Positions 1 to 10,683 of a DNA stretch of 64,000 bases are shown piece after piece; within the stretch, counting starts at the first letter, position 1; every line of letters begins with the position of its first letter. A model generated the notes under the pieces. It made no database searches. It had not been told where the DNA came from and worked only from the letters and a program-made list of their open reading frames with translations. This DNA is from Tridacna crocea. Lineage: Eukaryota > Mollusca > Bivalvia > Cardiida > Cardiidae. The position numbers and the translations under genes are program-made. Location: assembly GCA_943736015.1 (NCBI GenBank), contig OX031073.1, positions 29,477,210 to 29,541,209 on the forward strand, in the 5' to 3' direction.

Positions 1-400
1 TGATTTTGAAAAAAATCCAACAAACAGTATGGGAAAAGTAGCCATTTCAAGTTGAAAACTTTCATTTCTTGTTTACGCGATAAAGTCTTCATTTTTGGTC
101 AGATTTCTGTGAAACTTACACAGTTTGTTGATCTCATCAATAGCTTTAAGCCTATCGATTTTGAAAAAAATCCGACAAACAGTATGGGAAAAGTAGCCAT
201 TTCAAATTGAAAAATTCATTGCCTGTTTACATGATAAAGTATTTATTTGTGATCAGATTTTTATGAATTTTTCAGCTTGTTTATCCCATCAATAGCTTTT
301 TAACTCTTTTGAGTTTGAAAAAATTCAACAAACAGTAATGGAAAAGTAGCCATTTTGAGTTGAAAATGTCAACTTTTTTGTGTTTTTGCGTACTGAATTC
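1..400 (+). repeat. Tandem ~153-bp diverged repeat
   Basis: About two and a half diverged units. The phrase GGGAAAAGTAGCCATTT recurs near 31, 185 and 338, each time followed by GTTGAAAA-type sequence and preceded by a run like TTTTGAAAAAAATCC. The same unit recurs at 10690-11220. No coding capacity is visible. It probably lies in an upstream intron of the TMBIM6 gene. Confidence 0.7.
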
Positions 401-502
401 CTTTGTATGCTTTATTTAAAAGCAAACTCTCTGCCAGTAGAGCATATTCAGGCCCTTCAGGCCTTCTAGTTTTTTTTCTCGGCCATAATTATGAAAACAT
501 TT

Positions 503-736
503 TAAACTTTTCAAACCTGAACAACACATTTTTAAACTGTTCCAAATTGAAAGTGTTAGCAGAGGACATATTTAAAGTAACTTAAATATTGAAATTTGTT
601 TTGGGAAGGGTAGAAAACATTGTGGGAAATGGAGAAAATGCTGGTTACCAGCATTTTCTCCTTTACCACACTGTTTTCAAAAGGTGTCTTTCTCAGGGTT
701 GTTAAAAGTCTGGATTGAGTGGTGAAGAGTTAAACT
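503..736. repeat. Degenerate TTAA-type palindromic MITE
   Basis: Contains the family's central hairpin (GAGAAAATGCTGGTTACCAGC at its middle) and diverged flanks resembling the intact copy at 1850-2078. The outer TTAA ends are no longer clear. Confidence 0.6.
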
Positions 737-744
737 GAAAATGT

Positions 745-940
745 GCATTTAAACCTTGATCAGATGACAAAATTTTTAAGTTTTCTAAATTTCAAGCATT
801 TTTCAGATGACATTTAATTTTAAATATGGCTCAAACGGTGGCAAGTGCCTTAGAAAAGATGGAAAACATTGTGAGAAATAGAGAAAACGCTGGTTACCAG
901 CATCTATCTCAAGGGCAGGATTGATGGTAAAGTGTTTAAA
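745..940. repeat. Strongly decayed TTAA-type MITE
   Basis: An older copy of the same family. The CAGATGACAAAATTTTTAAG end and a decayed hairpin (GCTGGTTACCAGC) are visible, but the right hairpin arm is mostly lost. Confidence 0.5.
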
Positions 941-1081
941 TGTTAAATGTTCTGAGGCATTACTTTGTTTGAGTGCCAACATACTCTAGTCAAAGACAGA
1001 GCGCCGGACTTATGCCATGGCGTGGTTTCCGTCGTCCGTCAGTCCGTCCATCCGTTAGTCTTTTTCTTGTTGTTATTTCAG

Positions 1082-4000
1082 CATTGTATCGACAGCCTTG
1101 TTGGGGACTTGTCTGATCTTTATCAGCTTCAGTCTGGCCTCACTCTACAACAAAGACAGGACTTTCCTCTACTTGGGAGGTAAGTAAAATGGTTTAAGGT
1201 AGTGGACCCATAATGCTTCTAATGCAAATGGCATAAAATTTCTTGACAGTTGATAAAAACAGATTCCTACAGATATAATACTTTTGAAGAGAAATCAGAC
1301 TGTAAAAAATGACACGGTGTGAAATATAAGCAAAGTGCTCATTTTGAGCAATCCCTGAAATTCACAGCATGTGTTAAACAAACACTGTTTTTACATTACT
1401 ATATTCATTGTAATTCCATAGGGAATAAATTAAACACATGTTTTTTTTGTCAACTCTTATTCAATATTTCGGCCAGAGGCTTTTAAAATAAAAAAAACAC
1501 AAACTTTCACTGCTGCTACATTTTAAAACTCCACCATGACAGTTTCTTTACTCTGACGTCATGCATGTAAAAACACAATGTCATGACATCCCGCACTAAT
1601 GGAACGACGTCATTCCTGTACTTTCATCTTGTGGTAGGAAAACGAAAAATCACAGAGATTTTTGTACATAACAAAGTTAACACTTGACTTGGTGATGGGT
1701 TGAATGAAACCATTTATGATGTATCAAATTTTTTCAGGAACCCTGCTGTCTGCCTTATCCTGGCTGTGCCTTCTCGGATTGATGAACATTTTCTTCCAGT
1801 CCAAAATGATTTTTGATGTGAGTTTTAGTAGATATAAGCCATACTCTGGTTAACCCTTTCCCAAACAATCCCTGGTTTTTACGGGTCTTGAATAGTAGCC
1901 TTTTGAAAACATTGTGGGAAAAGGAGAAAATGCTGGTAACCAGCATTTTCTCCTTTTCCCACAATGTTTTCTACCCTATCATAGACAGAAATCACCTTTT
2001 CAGCAAGAGTTGAATTGTCGTCTGCAAATGCTTTCAATTTGGTCTAGTCCAAAAGTTTGTCGTTTGGGAAAGGGTTAAAGGGGTCTGAACCCATTACCAC
2101 ACAACCCCTACTTTTGATGACCCTGAGAAACACGCCTTTAGAAAACATTGTGAGAAAAGGAGAAAATGGTGGTAACCAGCATTTTCTCCTTTTCCCACAA
2201 TGTTTTCTTCCCCTTACAAAACAAATTTAAAATTTTCAGTTACTTTTATTTTGTCGTCTGGAAATGCTGTCGAATTTGGAAAGTCAAAAAATTTTGTCGT
2301 TTGGTAAAGACTTACTGTATCCCTGTGTTGCATCACACCAAGCAAGTAATCGGGTAATTTTGGATCCAAAAAATCTGTAGGCTGAAAGCAAACTGAAACA
2401 TATTGTAGAATGGACCATTTACATGCAAAAAATTGACCAATAGCAAAAAAGTTTAGGCCAAGGTCAGCCTTTGGGAATGGGGCAGTCTGACCTGAGTCTA
2501 TACTTTCTGCCGACGTATTAAAACTTCTTTCGCAGAGCTTGGCTCATCTAAGTCTGCCTTTCGTATGATGACGGAACAAGTCGTAAAAGTTTGACTTAAT
2601 GCATAGAAAATCCTCGTGCCACACTTCTGTTTGCATGCAACACATTTTATAAAGCTGCAAGGCATCTGTTAACCCATTACATCACCATCCCTACATTTGA
2701 CGACCCTGAGATACCGTATAAGTACTTTTTTCTGCGGGGTCCAAATTCTACGGATTTTCGAAAAAACAGGGGGTTTAAAATTCTGCGTACCTTTTTTCTG
2801 CGCCAATGAATCTGATAAAAAATGGATTTAATTATTGCGCTTTATTTTGATACCGGTACCAGCTTCCATTTTGGACAGGTATACTCCATAAATGTATTTC
2901 GGTTGTTATCATCTTCAATGTAAAGGACGATATTCATGAGATTAAAACACACAAATGCACACTTTTTTATGTGAATTAATAACTATTTCATTCATTGCAA
3001 TACCATATCTATTTCTGTATCAGACCCAGAGAACATATTCTTCCAATGCTTCCAAGATCCGTGCCGATCTGAACCCATTAGTTTTTAACCCATTTTAATT
3101 CGACACGTTTTGGTGCATTTTGACGCGCCATTTTGAGACAAGCTCTTTCAAAACAGTTATGGATAAGTGAACTGAGTCAATTGGTACCTCATCGGACCCA
3201 TTTTCCCTAATCTGGGCCACAATCTGTTCCGAATATCAATTTTCAAAGGAATATTTCAGCTTGGCTTTAACTGTCTCAAAATAATATTAGGGGAAAGGGT
3301 ATAAATGGTTCGATGTGTGAAACTAACACTGGTATAACCTTTGTTTTCTACCCGTAGGCGATGTCATAACGGCATGCATACACCGTAAAGCACGAATAAT
3401 TGATCACACCTACCAAACTGTAGAGTAACTTTACAGTTAACATTAAGACTCGTTTATAATGTTTGCAGGAGAGATCTAGTATTTAGAAAACATTGTGGGA
3501 AGGGAGAAAATTTATTGCGATAATCATATTATGTTAATACAGTACAGGTGGTGAAAGCCATTATACATGTATATAAAGAGTAGGAAACGGTAAAAAGACG
3601 ATAATAATATGCCGAGTTTGATATTACACGTGTAATGAAGACATGTCCCCACAAAACAACAACAGCAACAAGTAAAAGAACGATGACGGTGATGGAATCC
3701 TTCTTTTTATTTGGACTAAATTTTTGCGTCTTTTAAATCTGCGCTCCTGCATGTCCCCGCAGATAAAGCAGAAATAAAGTCACTACAGAAAAAAGTGCTT
3801 ATACGGTAGAAGCCTTTAGAAAACATTGTGGTAAAAGGAGAAAATGCTGGTAACCAGCATTTTCACCTTTTCCCACAATGTTTTTTAACCTGCTGGAATC
3901 AACTTTCAATTTTTGAGTTACGTTTATATTGTCGTCTGCAAGTGCTTTCGATTTGGACCAGTCTAAAATTTTATGGTGTGGTAAAGGGTTAACTTATTAC

Positions 4001-7000
4001 CACTCAATCCCTACTTTTGACGCCCCTGAGAAAGAAGCCTTTTGAAAACACTGTAGGAAAAGGAGAAAATGCTGGTAACCAGCATTTTCTCCTTTTCACA
4101 CAGTGTTTTCTACCCTTCCCTGATCTAATTTCAATTTTTCAGTCACCTTTATTTTGTTGTCTGTGAATGCTTTCAATATGAACCAGTCTAAAATTTTGTC
4201 GTGTGGTAATGAGTTAAAGTGTCATTTTGAATCGGCCTGCACAGGCTAATCCAAAATGACACTTTCTGTTCGAATGTAATTTTCTGTTTTGCGCAAGTCT
4301 TCTGTAGCACAAAATGTAATGTAGTCAAAGGTGCCGTCTCTGATCAGCCGGCGCAGTATGTGCAGGCTGATTAGAGACGACACTTACATAAATGTCCGAA
4401 AAATGTCCGAATGTCCCTTTTCGCGTGTTGCAAGCCATACAGAAAAATTGTGGAAAAGGAGAAAATGGTTATTTCCAGCATTTTCTCCTTTACCCACACT
4501 GCTTTCAAAAGCCTTCTTCCACAGTGAAATAGGGAATTGTATGGTAAATGGTTAAGATTGAAATTTTTTGTTGAGATATTACCATAATTCCATATTTTCA
4601 CAGTTGAACGTATATGGTGGATTGCTGATTTTCTGTGGATTTGTGCTCTATGACACCCAGCTGATCATTGAGAAAGCTCGCCTTGGTGATGAAGACTACA
4701 TCTGGTATGTATTGATCGATATTTTCCTTTAGAAAAAACAAATTTTGAAATAACAGGTCTTACAAACAAAGTCCATAACAAAGAAACAAATAAATGCATA
4801 GCTCAAATACAAACAGCATCAGGCGGGATTTGAACCCTTGAAGGGACAAGTATCGCTGTTTTTCGAGGATTAAAAGACCAATACCATAACCACTGAGCCA
4901 AAGAGATATCTCTCTGACGCAGTTGTCAGGAATTGCCTTTCCCAAACAAGCCCTTGCTTTTACGTGTCTGCAATACAAGTCTTTTGAAAACACTGTGGGA
5001 AATGGAGAAATTGCTCCTTTTCCCACAATGTTTTCTGCCTGTTAGGATAATTTTCTGCCATTGTTATGAAAGTTAAAATTGTCGTCTGCAAACTCTTTCA
5101 GTTTGGAAGAGTCTAAATTTTTTTTTTCTTTTTTAAAAACCTTTATTTACCACGTCAATAGGTATGCGGGGGTCGTGGTCATCCCCCAGCATACCTTACA
5201 TAATCTGTTAGTAAAAAGTGATGAAGAAAGAAAAAAACATTTTCTTATAAAAATTTGTCGTTTGGGAAAGGGTTAAATCCAGATGAAGCTTTGCACAGGG
5301 CTTTAAAAGTATGAAAATATGTTGACTAGAAGAGATAATGTTGATACAGGGCATGTTTGCAGTATTTTTTGTTCAGCTGTTTTTGTCATTGTGATTCAAA
5401 AACTTTGATATTTATACCCGCGCAAAACGAATGTTTTGGGGGGTATACTAGAATCAGCCTGTATGTCCATGCGTCCCTGGGTCTGTGCGTCCCTGGGTCC
5501 GTCCGTGTGTCCGTCTGTATACAAGATTCTAGTCATTTTTTGTTGCGAACTCCTACAGTTTTCCTTCAATTGTATTGAAACTTTGCACATATACTTACCA
5601 TATATTGAAGATGCAATTTTCAAGTGTCAACTCTGCCTGGTTGAGGAATTATCTCCCCTTGAACTTGATACTTTTTTTCTGTCAAAGGGCTGGCGGGGGC
5701 ATTAACCCTTTCCCAAACAATCCCTGGTTTTTACGGGTCTGGAATACTAGTCTTTTGAAAACATTGTGGGAAAAGGAGAAAATGCTGGTAACCAGCATTT
5801 TCTCCTTTTCCCACAATGTTTTCTACCCTATCATAGACAGAAATCATCTTTTCAGCGAGAGTTGAATTGTCGTCTGCAATTGCTTTCAATTTGGTTTAGT
5901 CCAAAAATTTGTCGTTTGGGAAAGGGTTAAGTTACATTCAGTGACAGCTCTAGTTTATCAGGTTATGGGTTTAGGGAATTGAATTTCATCCTGTTTTTTT
6001 TTTTTTTAATTCTAGGCACAGCGTTGATCTATTCCTGGATTTCATCAACATTTTCAGACGTCTGCTTATCATTCTGGCCAGCAAGGTAGGTTAACAACAA
6101 TGTTAGAATTTAGCATTAACCTTTTAACAACCCTGAGAAAAATGTGGTTTGGAAACATTGTGGGAAAAGGTAAAAAATGCTGGTTGCCAGCATTTTGTTT
6201 TACCTTTTCCCACAATGTTTACTACCATTTTTACCCTGTACCACACAGCAGAGTTTTAGACTGTTTCAAATTGAAAGCATTTGCGAATGACAGTTTCATA
6301 GCGGCTCAATTGAAGTTTTCTTTGATAGGTAGAAAACTGTGGGAAAATGGGAAAATGCTGGTAACCAGCATTCTCTCCTTTTCCCACAATTTTTTTACCT
6401 TTCGCTAAAGAAATTTAAAATTTCACTGACTTTTATTTTGTTATCTGCAAAGGCTTCCAATGTAGATAAGTCTACAATTTTGTCATTTGGTAAAGAGTTA
6501 AAAGTGCCTGGGAACTGTCTCGATATCTATCGTGGAACTGTCTTGTTCCTGTAGGTAGTTACTCTCAGTTCGTCGGAGTTCAAAAACTTGCAATGTGTTA
6601 ATGGGTTGAACATGCTTATTAATAAAGAACTTTTTTGATAAGTATTTGAAGTTTTGAACTCCGGATGAAATGTGAATTGTGACCTGGGTTTGCATTTACC
6701 AACCATTTCTAAGACCATTCATAGTCTTATTCTTCAGAATTTTGTCAATGTGAAAGTAACAGAACTTATTATTGGCTAAACCAGATTGGCTACACCATTT
6801 GGTTTAGCCAATCAGAAGTTCTGTTACTTTCACAGCCAGAAAATTTTGAAGAATAAGACAAAGAACGTTCTTAAGAATGGTTGGTGAATACAGACCCTGG
6901 TGTTTGTGAGTTTTATACCTGGTTGAGGCAAACTTTCTTAATGCTATTTTTTGCCTCCCACCTCTGATGCATGTGAGAAAGTCGTCAGTGACTTGAAAAG

Positions 7001-7701
7001 AAAGTTGTGTCAGCACTGATGTGAGAAAGCTAGGAAACATGTGCATCGGTCACCGACTGCTGTGATATGACTAAGCTGTTAAAACAGTGTTTTAACCCTT
7101 TCCCAAACGACAAATTTTGGACTCTTCCAAACCAAAAGTGTTTGCAGACGACAATTTTAGATTGGGAGAAAATGCCAGAAAGATCTCAAACAGGGTAGAA
7201 AACACTGTGGGAAAAGGAGAAATTGCTCGTTACGAGCAATTTCTCCTTTTCCCGCAGTGTTTTCACAAGACTTTTACTGCAGACACGTAAAAACCAGGGC
7301 TTGTTTGGGAAAGGGTTAACAAATACGAGCTAAAACCTCTTTTTTTAAATCCACTGAATATTCCTTAGTGAGTGAATGATACACAATCCTTTACCAAACG
7401 ACAAAATTTAAGACTAGTCCAAATTGGAAGCATTTCCAGACGACAAACTAAATGTGAATCAAAAATTGAAATTTGATTCGGGAAAGGTAGAAACATTGTA
7501 GCAAAAGGAGAAAATGCTGGCAATCAGCATTTTCTCCTTTTCCCACAATGTTTTCAAAGGCTTTCTTTCACAGGGTCATTAAAAGTAGGGATTGTGTGGT
7601 AAAGAGTTAAGAAATGTTAACAGAAAAAAGAGTAAACATTTGCAAGTTGTGTAATAACCTTTTTGTTTCAGGAACAAGGGAAGAAAAAGAGGAGAGATTA
7701 A
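1082..7701 (+). CDS. TMBIM6: TMBIM6 (Bax inhibitor 1), last five coding exons
   Basis: Bax inhibitor 1 is a multi-pass ER membrane protein that suppresses cell death and tunes ER calcium leak. Exons lie at 1082-1179, 1738-1817, 4604-4704, 6016-6085 and 7672-7701 (stop TAA). Each is flanked by AG/GT and the reading phase agrees across every junction. They encode about 125 residues, roughly the C-terminal half of a ~235-residue family protein. Recognisable parts are the helix around [10 protein letters not shown], the turn [11 protein letters not shown], the helices from [12 protein letters not shown], the family signature [11 protein letters not shown], then [15 protein letters not shown] and [10 protein letters not shown], and a basic tail EQGKKKRRD like the lysine-rich tail of animal BI-1. 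The N-terminal exons lie upstream of the window. Introns are filled with MITE copies. The product call is by remembered family similarity; the exon structure is seen directly. Confidence 0.9.
1850..2078. mobile_element. Palindromic MITE, TTAA-flanked (piggyBac-like), reference copy
   Basis: A 229-bp unit. It starts TTAACCCTTTCCCAAAC and ends with the inverse, so TTAA plus a ~13-bp terminal inverted repeat bound it. The middle (1905-1971) is a perfect 67-bp palindrome centred on GCTGGTAACCAGC. TTAA targets and CCC-starting ends are the habit of the piggyBac superfamily. No ORF is present. It lies in a TMBIM6 intron. Confidence 0.8.
2088..2313. repeat. TTAA-type palindromic MITE
   Basis: Same family as 1850-2078 but from a subtype whose ends read CCCATTACCACACAA and TTTGGTAAAG. 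The hairpin is complete with a few mismatches. Confidence 0.7.
2669..3992. repeat. TTAA-type MITE split by a nested element
   Basis: The left part (2669-2713) ends in ACGACCCTGAGA. The right part (3807-3992) resumes with GAAGCCTTTAGAAAACATTG, just as intact copies read without a gap (compare 4021-4050). The hairpin is in the right part, and TTAA is present at both outer ends. Splitting by the element at 2714-3806 shows this MITE copy is older than that insertion. Confidence 0.75.
2714..3806. mobile_element. 1.1-kb non-autonomous DNA transposon, TA target
   Basis: The ends read CCGTATAAGTACTTTTTTCTG and its inverse with one mismatch, flanked on both sides by TA (2712-2713 and 3807-3808). A TA duplication fits the Tc1/mariner group or a relative. 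The interior has no ORF. Subterminal sequences repeat the phrase TTTTTTCTGCG on one side and CCCCGCAGATAAAGCAG on the other. It interrupts a TTAA-type MITE whose two halves match intact copies, so both borders are well supported. Confidence 0.75.
3989..4217. repeat. TTAA-type palindromic MITE
   Basis: A 229-bp copy sharing its left TTAA with the right end of the split copy, so two copies sit head to tail on a single TTAA. The hairpin is complete. Confidence 0.7.
4219..4432. repeat. Hairpin MITE of the GACACTTTACGC family
   Basis: Related to the full copy at 11291-11542: a shared internal block (TTTTGCGCAAGTCTTCTGTAG) and the same right end CCCTTTTCGCGTGTTGCA. Two internal hairpins are seen around GCCTGCACAGGC and CTGATCAGCC. 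The left end is missing. Confidence 0.65.
4436..4555. repeat. TTAA-type MITE, right half
   Basis: The hairpin and right flank of the family, ending in GGTAAATGGTTAA. The left half is absent. Confidence 0.6.
4757..4925 (-). repeat. tRNA-derived SINE
   Basis: On the minus strand, TTGGCTCAGTGGTTATGG resembles a tRNA A box and GGGTTCAAATCCCGC a B box, at tRNA-like spacing. A ~90-bp tail rich in T follows. The A-box-like and B-box-like internal promoter and the non-tRNA tail are the mark of a tRNA-derived SINE rather than a tRNA gene; I could not fold a clean cloverleaf. Confidence 0.6.
4935..5276. repeat. TTAA-type MITE with internal insertion
   Basis: The left arm starts CCTTTCCCAAACAAGCCC and the right end is ATTTGTCGTTTGGGAAAGGGTTAA-like. 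The hairpin is shortened. About 130 bp of foreign DNA (from a T-run near 5115 to about 5250) separates the subterminal block from the right end. That insert holds a small inverted repeat, TATGCGGGGGTCG and its partner near 5190. Confidence 0.6.
5411..5690 (+). repeat. TATACCC / GTCCGTCCG repeat family
   Basis: It opens with a short stem, TATACCCGCGCAAAACGAA pairing with GGGGGGTATA, then runs of GTCC/GTCCGT and the phrase GCGAACTCCTACAGTTTTC. The same family opens at 63828 near the window end. Short frames here are by-products of the repeat. Confidence 0.6.
5702..5930. repeat. TTAA-type palindromic MITE
   Basis: A 229-bp copy almost identical to 1850-2078, with both TTAA ends and the perfect central palindrome. 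The near identity of two copies 3.8 kb apart suggests recent spread. Confidence 0.8.
6115..6500. repeat. Two merged TTAA-type MITEs
   Basis: Two hairpins (near 6150-6225 and 6340-6400) with family-type flanks on either side. The right end is GGTAAAGAGTTAA. They lie between the fourth and fifth TMBIM6 exons of this window. Confidence 0.6.
6682..6901. repeat. Hairpin MITE, ATTCACCAACC family
   Basis: The outer arms read CCTGGGTTTGCATTTACCAACC-like and, inverted, GGTTGGTGAATACAGACCCTGG-like. The inner arm TTTGGTTTAGCCAATCAGAAG forms a stem with its partner. A second copy lies at 11783-11984. Confidence 0.6.
7092..7319. repeat. TTAA-type palindromic MITE (reverse subtype)
   Basis: A 228-bp copy with TTAACCCTTTCCCAAACGACA at the left and the CCAGGGCTTGTTTGGG end at the right, the opposite orientation to 1850-2078. 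The hairpin centre is GCTCGTTACGAGC. Confidence 0.75.
7383..7610. repeat. TTAA-type palindromic MITE
   Basis: The older subtype with ends CTTTACCAAACGACAAAA and GTGTGGTAAAGAGTTAA. The hairpin is complete. Confidence 0.65.
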
Positions 7702-7779
7702 GAGCAAGAACACCCAGCGATGATTTAAAGCAAGAAAGAAAAGGATCTTTCCGAATTGATGTTTTAACTTTGAAGCTTG

Positions 7780-7785
7780 ATTAAA
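7780..7785 (+). terminator. Possible TMBIM6 polyadenylation hexamer ATTAAA
   Basis: ATTAAA lies 78 bp after the TMBIM6 stop codon, followed within about 30 bp by a T/GT-rich stretch (TATATGTGTATGTGTGT), the usual layout of a cleavage site. It was called from position and motif only. Confidence 0.4.
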
Positions 7786-7870
7786 GAAAACTATTTTTGA
7801 ATATATATGTGTATGTGTGTATCTTTCACCGTTGATACTTCGTGTCATATTTTGTTTCATGTTAAATTAT

Positions 7871-8098
7871 TTAACTCTTTATCAGATGACAAATGTGTAG
7901 TATTATACAAATTGAAAGCGTTTGTGGGAGAAAAATGCGGCTAAAATGATGCAATTTCTCTTTGAAAGTGTAGGAAGCATAATAAAAAAAGGAGAAAATG
8001 TTTGTGATCAGCATTTCCTCTTTTTTTTCCACAATGTTTTCAAAGGTTTTCTCTTCAGGAGTTGATGTAAACTTTAAATTGTGTCTTGAAGGATCATC
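7871..8098. repeat. Decayed TTAA-type MITE
   Basis: The left end TTAACTCTTTATCAGATGAC and a loose hairpin around TGTTTGTGATCAGCA are visible. The right end is unclear. Confidence 0.5.
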
Positions 8099-8203
8099 GT
8101 TGATACTTTAATCCTTAAACCTTAAAGAGACATTTTTGAATTGGGAAAAAAATTGAAATGTTGCTGCACCAAGATTTTTTGGGCCAGAATATGTAACAGA
8201 TTA

Positions 8204-8271
8204 GTGGACAGTGTAGATCCAAGATCAGACTGCACATTCTGTGCAGTCTGATCTTGATCTACACTGTCCAC
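8204..8271. repeat. 68-bp near-perfect palindrome
   Basis: GTGGACAGTGTAGATC pairs with its inverse at the right, and CAGACTGCACA with TGTGCAGTCTG at the centre. It is probably a small hairpin MITE. A part of the same sequence (GTACAGTCTGATCTTGAC) occurs near 10100. Confidence 0.55.
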
Positions 8272-8299
8272 AAAAACAAGTTAAGTTGGTTCCAGCGCT

Positions 8300-9128
8300 T
8301 TCAGGGTTAATAATTATCAGGCATTAAGATTTTAGCTCAGTCTTCTCAGTTGAAAGTTCGCAGACATCGATTGCAGATCAACTGAATATTTTCAGTATGC
8401 TGACAGGGCTCACATAAACAGATCGTTCAAATTTGGTCGCAGTCTTGGAAAAAAGTACAGGCAGCTACTCGCACAAAAAAAAGTTTGAAGCCTGAATCAA
8501 CCTGGAAAGACTGACAGAAAAGAAATTGAAAAAAAAAAGAAGAAAATTGAAGGTCTGAAGAAACTTCATGGAGAAATGGATGAAAATGGGTGGTTAAAAA
8601 ACTGTATGAGACATTGAGATAAAACACCATTTGGCACCAATTCAGCATTTTGTAAAAGTTGTTTACAGCTCTTCAAATTTTGTCTTTACAAACACCCTAC
8701 TTCTAATCATTTTGATATAAACTTCAATCTGGGTGACAGAAGAGGTTATTATTGTTAATTATTCGAAAGTTGTCAAAAAAATCTGCAGTTGATACCTTAA
8801 CTTGTCTGCAGTTGTACCGAAAAAAGTCTGCAAACAATTATATATGTGCTGATATCTGCAATTGCAATTAGCCAATTTTCTTAAACTTTATTTATCTTTT
8901 TGATAAAAACATGGGACTGAGAGAGGCTTAGGAAACAAGTGACGTCCCTTTTAGGTGAAGAAGGTTTTGGGCTCTGCTTGGAATCTACTATTGTGAAGAA
9001 TTGAGATCATTGTGCATATTCTTTGCTGTCTGATATCTTAATCTTGTCCTTCCATAAAAGCTTCTAATGATGTGCATATACATTTTGTTGAAGGAGTTAA
9101 ACCTTTTCTACCATTTTGTCACCATTGT
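8300..9128. other. Unassigned DNA
   Basis: I see no gene, RNA or element here. The short open frame on the minus strand around 8427-8648 is low in complexity (F-rich) and shows no family. Confidence 0.4.
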
Positions 9129-9358
9129 TTAACCCGTTACCACACAGCAAACTCTTAGACCTTTCCAAATTGAAAGCAGTTGCAGAGGACAGTTTCAAAC
9201 TGTCTCAAATCGTGCAATTTTGCTTTGATAAGGTAGAAAACTTTGTGGGAAAAAGGAGAAAATGCTGGTTACCAGCATTTTCTCCTTTTCCCACAATGTT
9301 TTCAAAAGGCTTCTTCCCAACGGGTGTTAAAAGTTGTCATTGTGTGGTAAAGGGTTGA
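9129..9358. repeat. TTAA-type palindromic MITE
   Basis: The left end is TTAACCCGTTACCACACAG and the right end is GTGTGGTAAAGGGTTGA. The hairpin is complete apart from one base. Confidence 0.65.
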
Positions 9359-10215
9359 TATCAAATTCTTTTACATACTCAAGTGTAGATATGTGGAAAC
9401 AAAAAGGTATTTATGATTATGTAAATCTATACCTGGGTGATGTTTATGTTGTATTAATGCTTATTCTTCTGCATGAGTTTGTTGGTTTATACCTGCTATG
9501 CTTTTTAATTGGAGCCATATTGCGGTCACTTGGTAACTCTCAAGATTTTTCCTTTTTCCATTGCAACAACTTCTTTTAGAATTTGAATAGATTAATGAAA
9601 TATGCACCAAAGACTGTACTTTATAAATGTATAATTTAGATCAATTTCTACTCTTTACAGATACATCCTGACCGCCAGAGAAAAAAAAAACGCTGTAAAA
9701 ATTTGATAGACAAGAGAATGGCTCAAAATTGGTCAGCTGTTCAAACACATACCAGTATATTGTGTAAAAGATGAATAGATATATCCGATTTTTTTTTAAA
9801 ATTTAAAACCAGAAATGTTCCGTTCCAACAAAGATAATTTTTTGTTTAATGGTCCCAAGAAAATGAAATAGATTTTCTATCGGTTCTTATCTACTCAAGC
9901 TAGAAACGGTCATAGGCAACATTTGGCTTGATGGTACAAGAAGGACTATAGTTTGATAAAAATAGAGATGAAATAGGTAAAAAAAAACAGGCTGAAAATA
10001 AGGATAGATGTATCTTGAAAGCTCCACATAAATGAAATTGGAATTTTTAGCGATCATAATGGTTCATGTATTCAACATCGCAAACATTAGTCTCTATGTT
10101 CTGTACAGTCTGATCTTGACCAACGCTATTTGCAAAAAAAAAATTCTGATCTTCATCTACCCCAGTTCAAAGCTGTAAATTTCAGTCCTTGTCAGAGTTT
10201 CTTTACGAAGACATT
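9359..10215. other. Unassigned DNA
   Basis: AT-rich and without a recognisable gene. A short open frame at 9334-9579 (+) has a hydrophobic stretch but no family and overlaps a MITE end. Confidence 0.4.
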
Positions 10216-10432
10216 TTAACTCATAAACGACAGTATTTTAGGCTTGTCTAAATCGAAAGCATTTCAGACAGTAAAAAGAAAGTGATTGAAAATTTGAAAT
10301 TTGTTCTGTGTAGGGTAAAAAAACACTGTGGGAAAAGGAGAAAATGCTGGTTACCAGCATTTTCTCCTTTTCCCACAATGTTTTGTAAAGGCCTCTTTCA
10401 TGGGGTCGTCAAAAGTAGGGATAATGGGTTGA
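10216..10432. repeat. TTAA-type palindromic MITE
   Basis: The left end TTAACTCATAAACGACAG is diverged. The hairpin (centre GCTGGTTACCAGC) is nearly perfect. The right end is TAATGGGTTGA. Confidence 0.6.
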
Positions 10433-10683
10433 AGAATAATTGACTGCTAAAGATTTGAAAACTCATGTAATTCTGTTTTTTTTTTTTAAATTTGAAATGA
10501 TGGTGAAAGAAAAGAACAAAAATCAGAAGAAAATTACAAAAATACAGTTGAGGAAGATGTTAAACAGTAAGATAAGAATGATTTAAAAGATTTCCTCGTT
10601 TCTTTGTCTTTCTTTTGTTTGAACCTTTTAACTTTCATATCTAATTGTCATTAAATATAAAAAAAAAATATTTTTATTGCTTT

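Noticed and set aside
3478-3515. A further TTAA-type MITE inside the 1.1-kb TA element
   Set aside because: Only about 30 bp (AGAAAACATTGTGGGAAGGG) resemble the family; too little to call a copy.
4790-4920. A functional tRNA gene on the minus strand
   Set aside because: A and B boxes are present but I could not form a proper acceptor and anticodon stem, and a long SINE-like tail follows.
1755-6500. Short open frames across MITE copies (for example 1755-1964 minus, 6100-6408 plus)
   Set aside because: They share the same peptide text because the palindromic MITE reads alike in both strands; no start context, no family.
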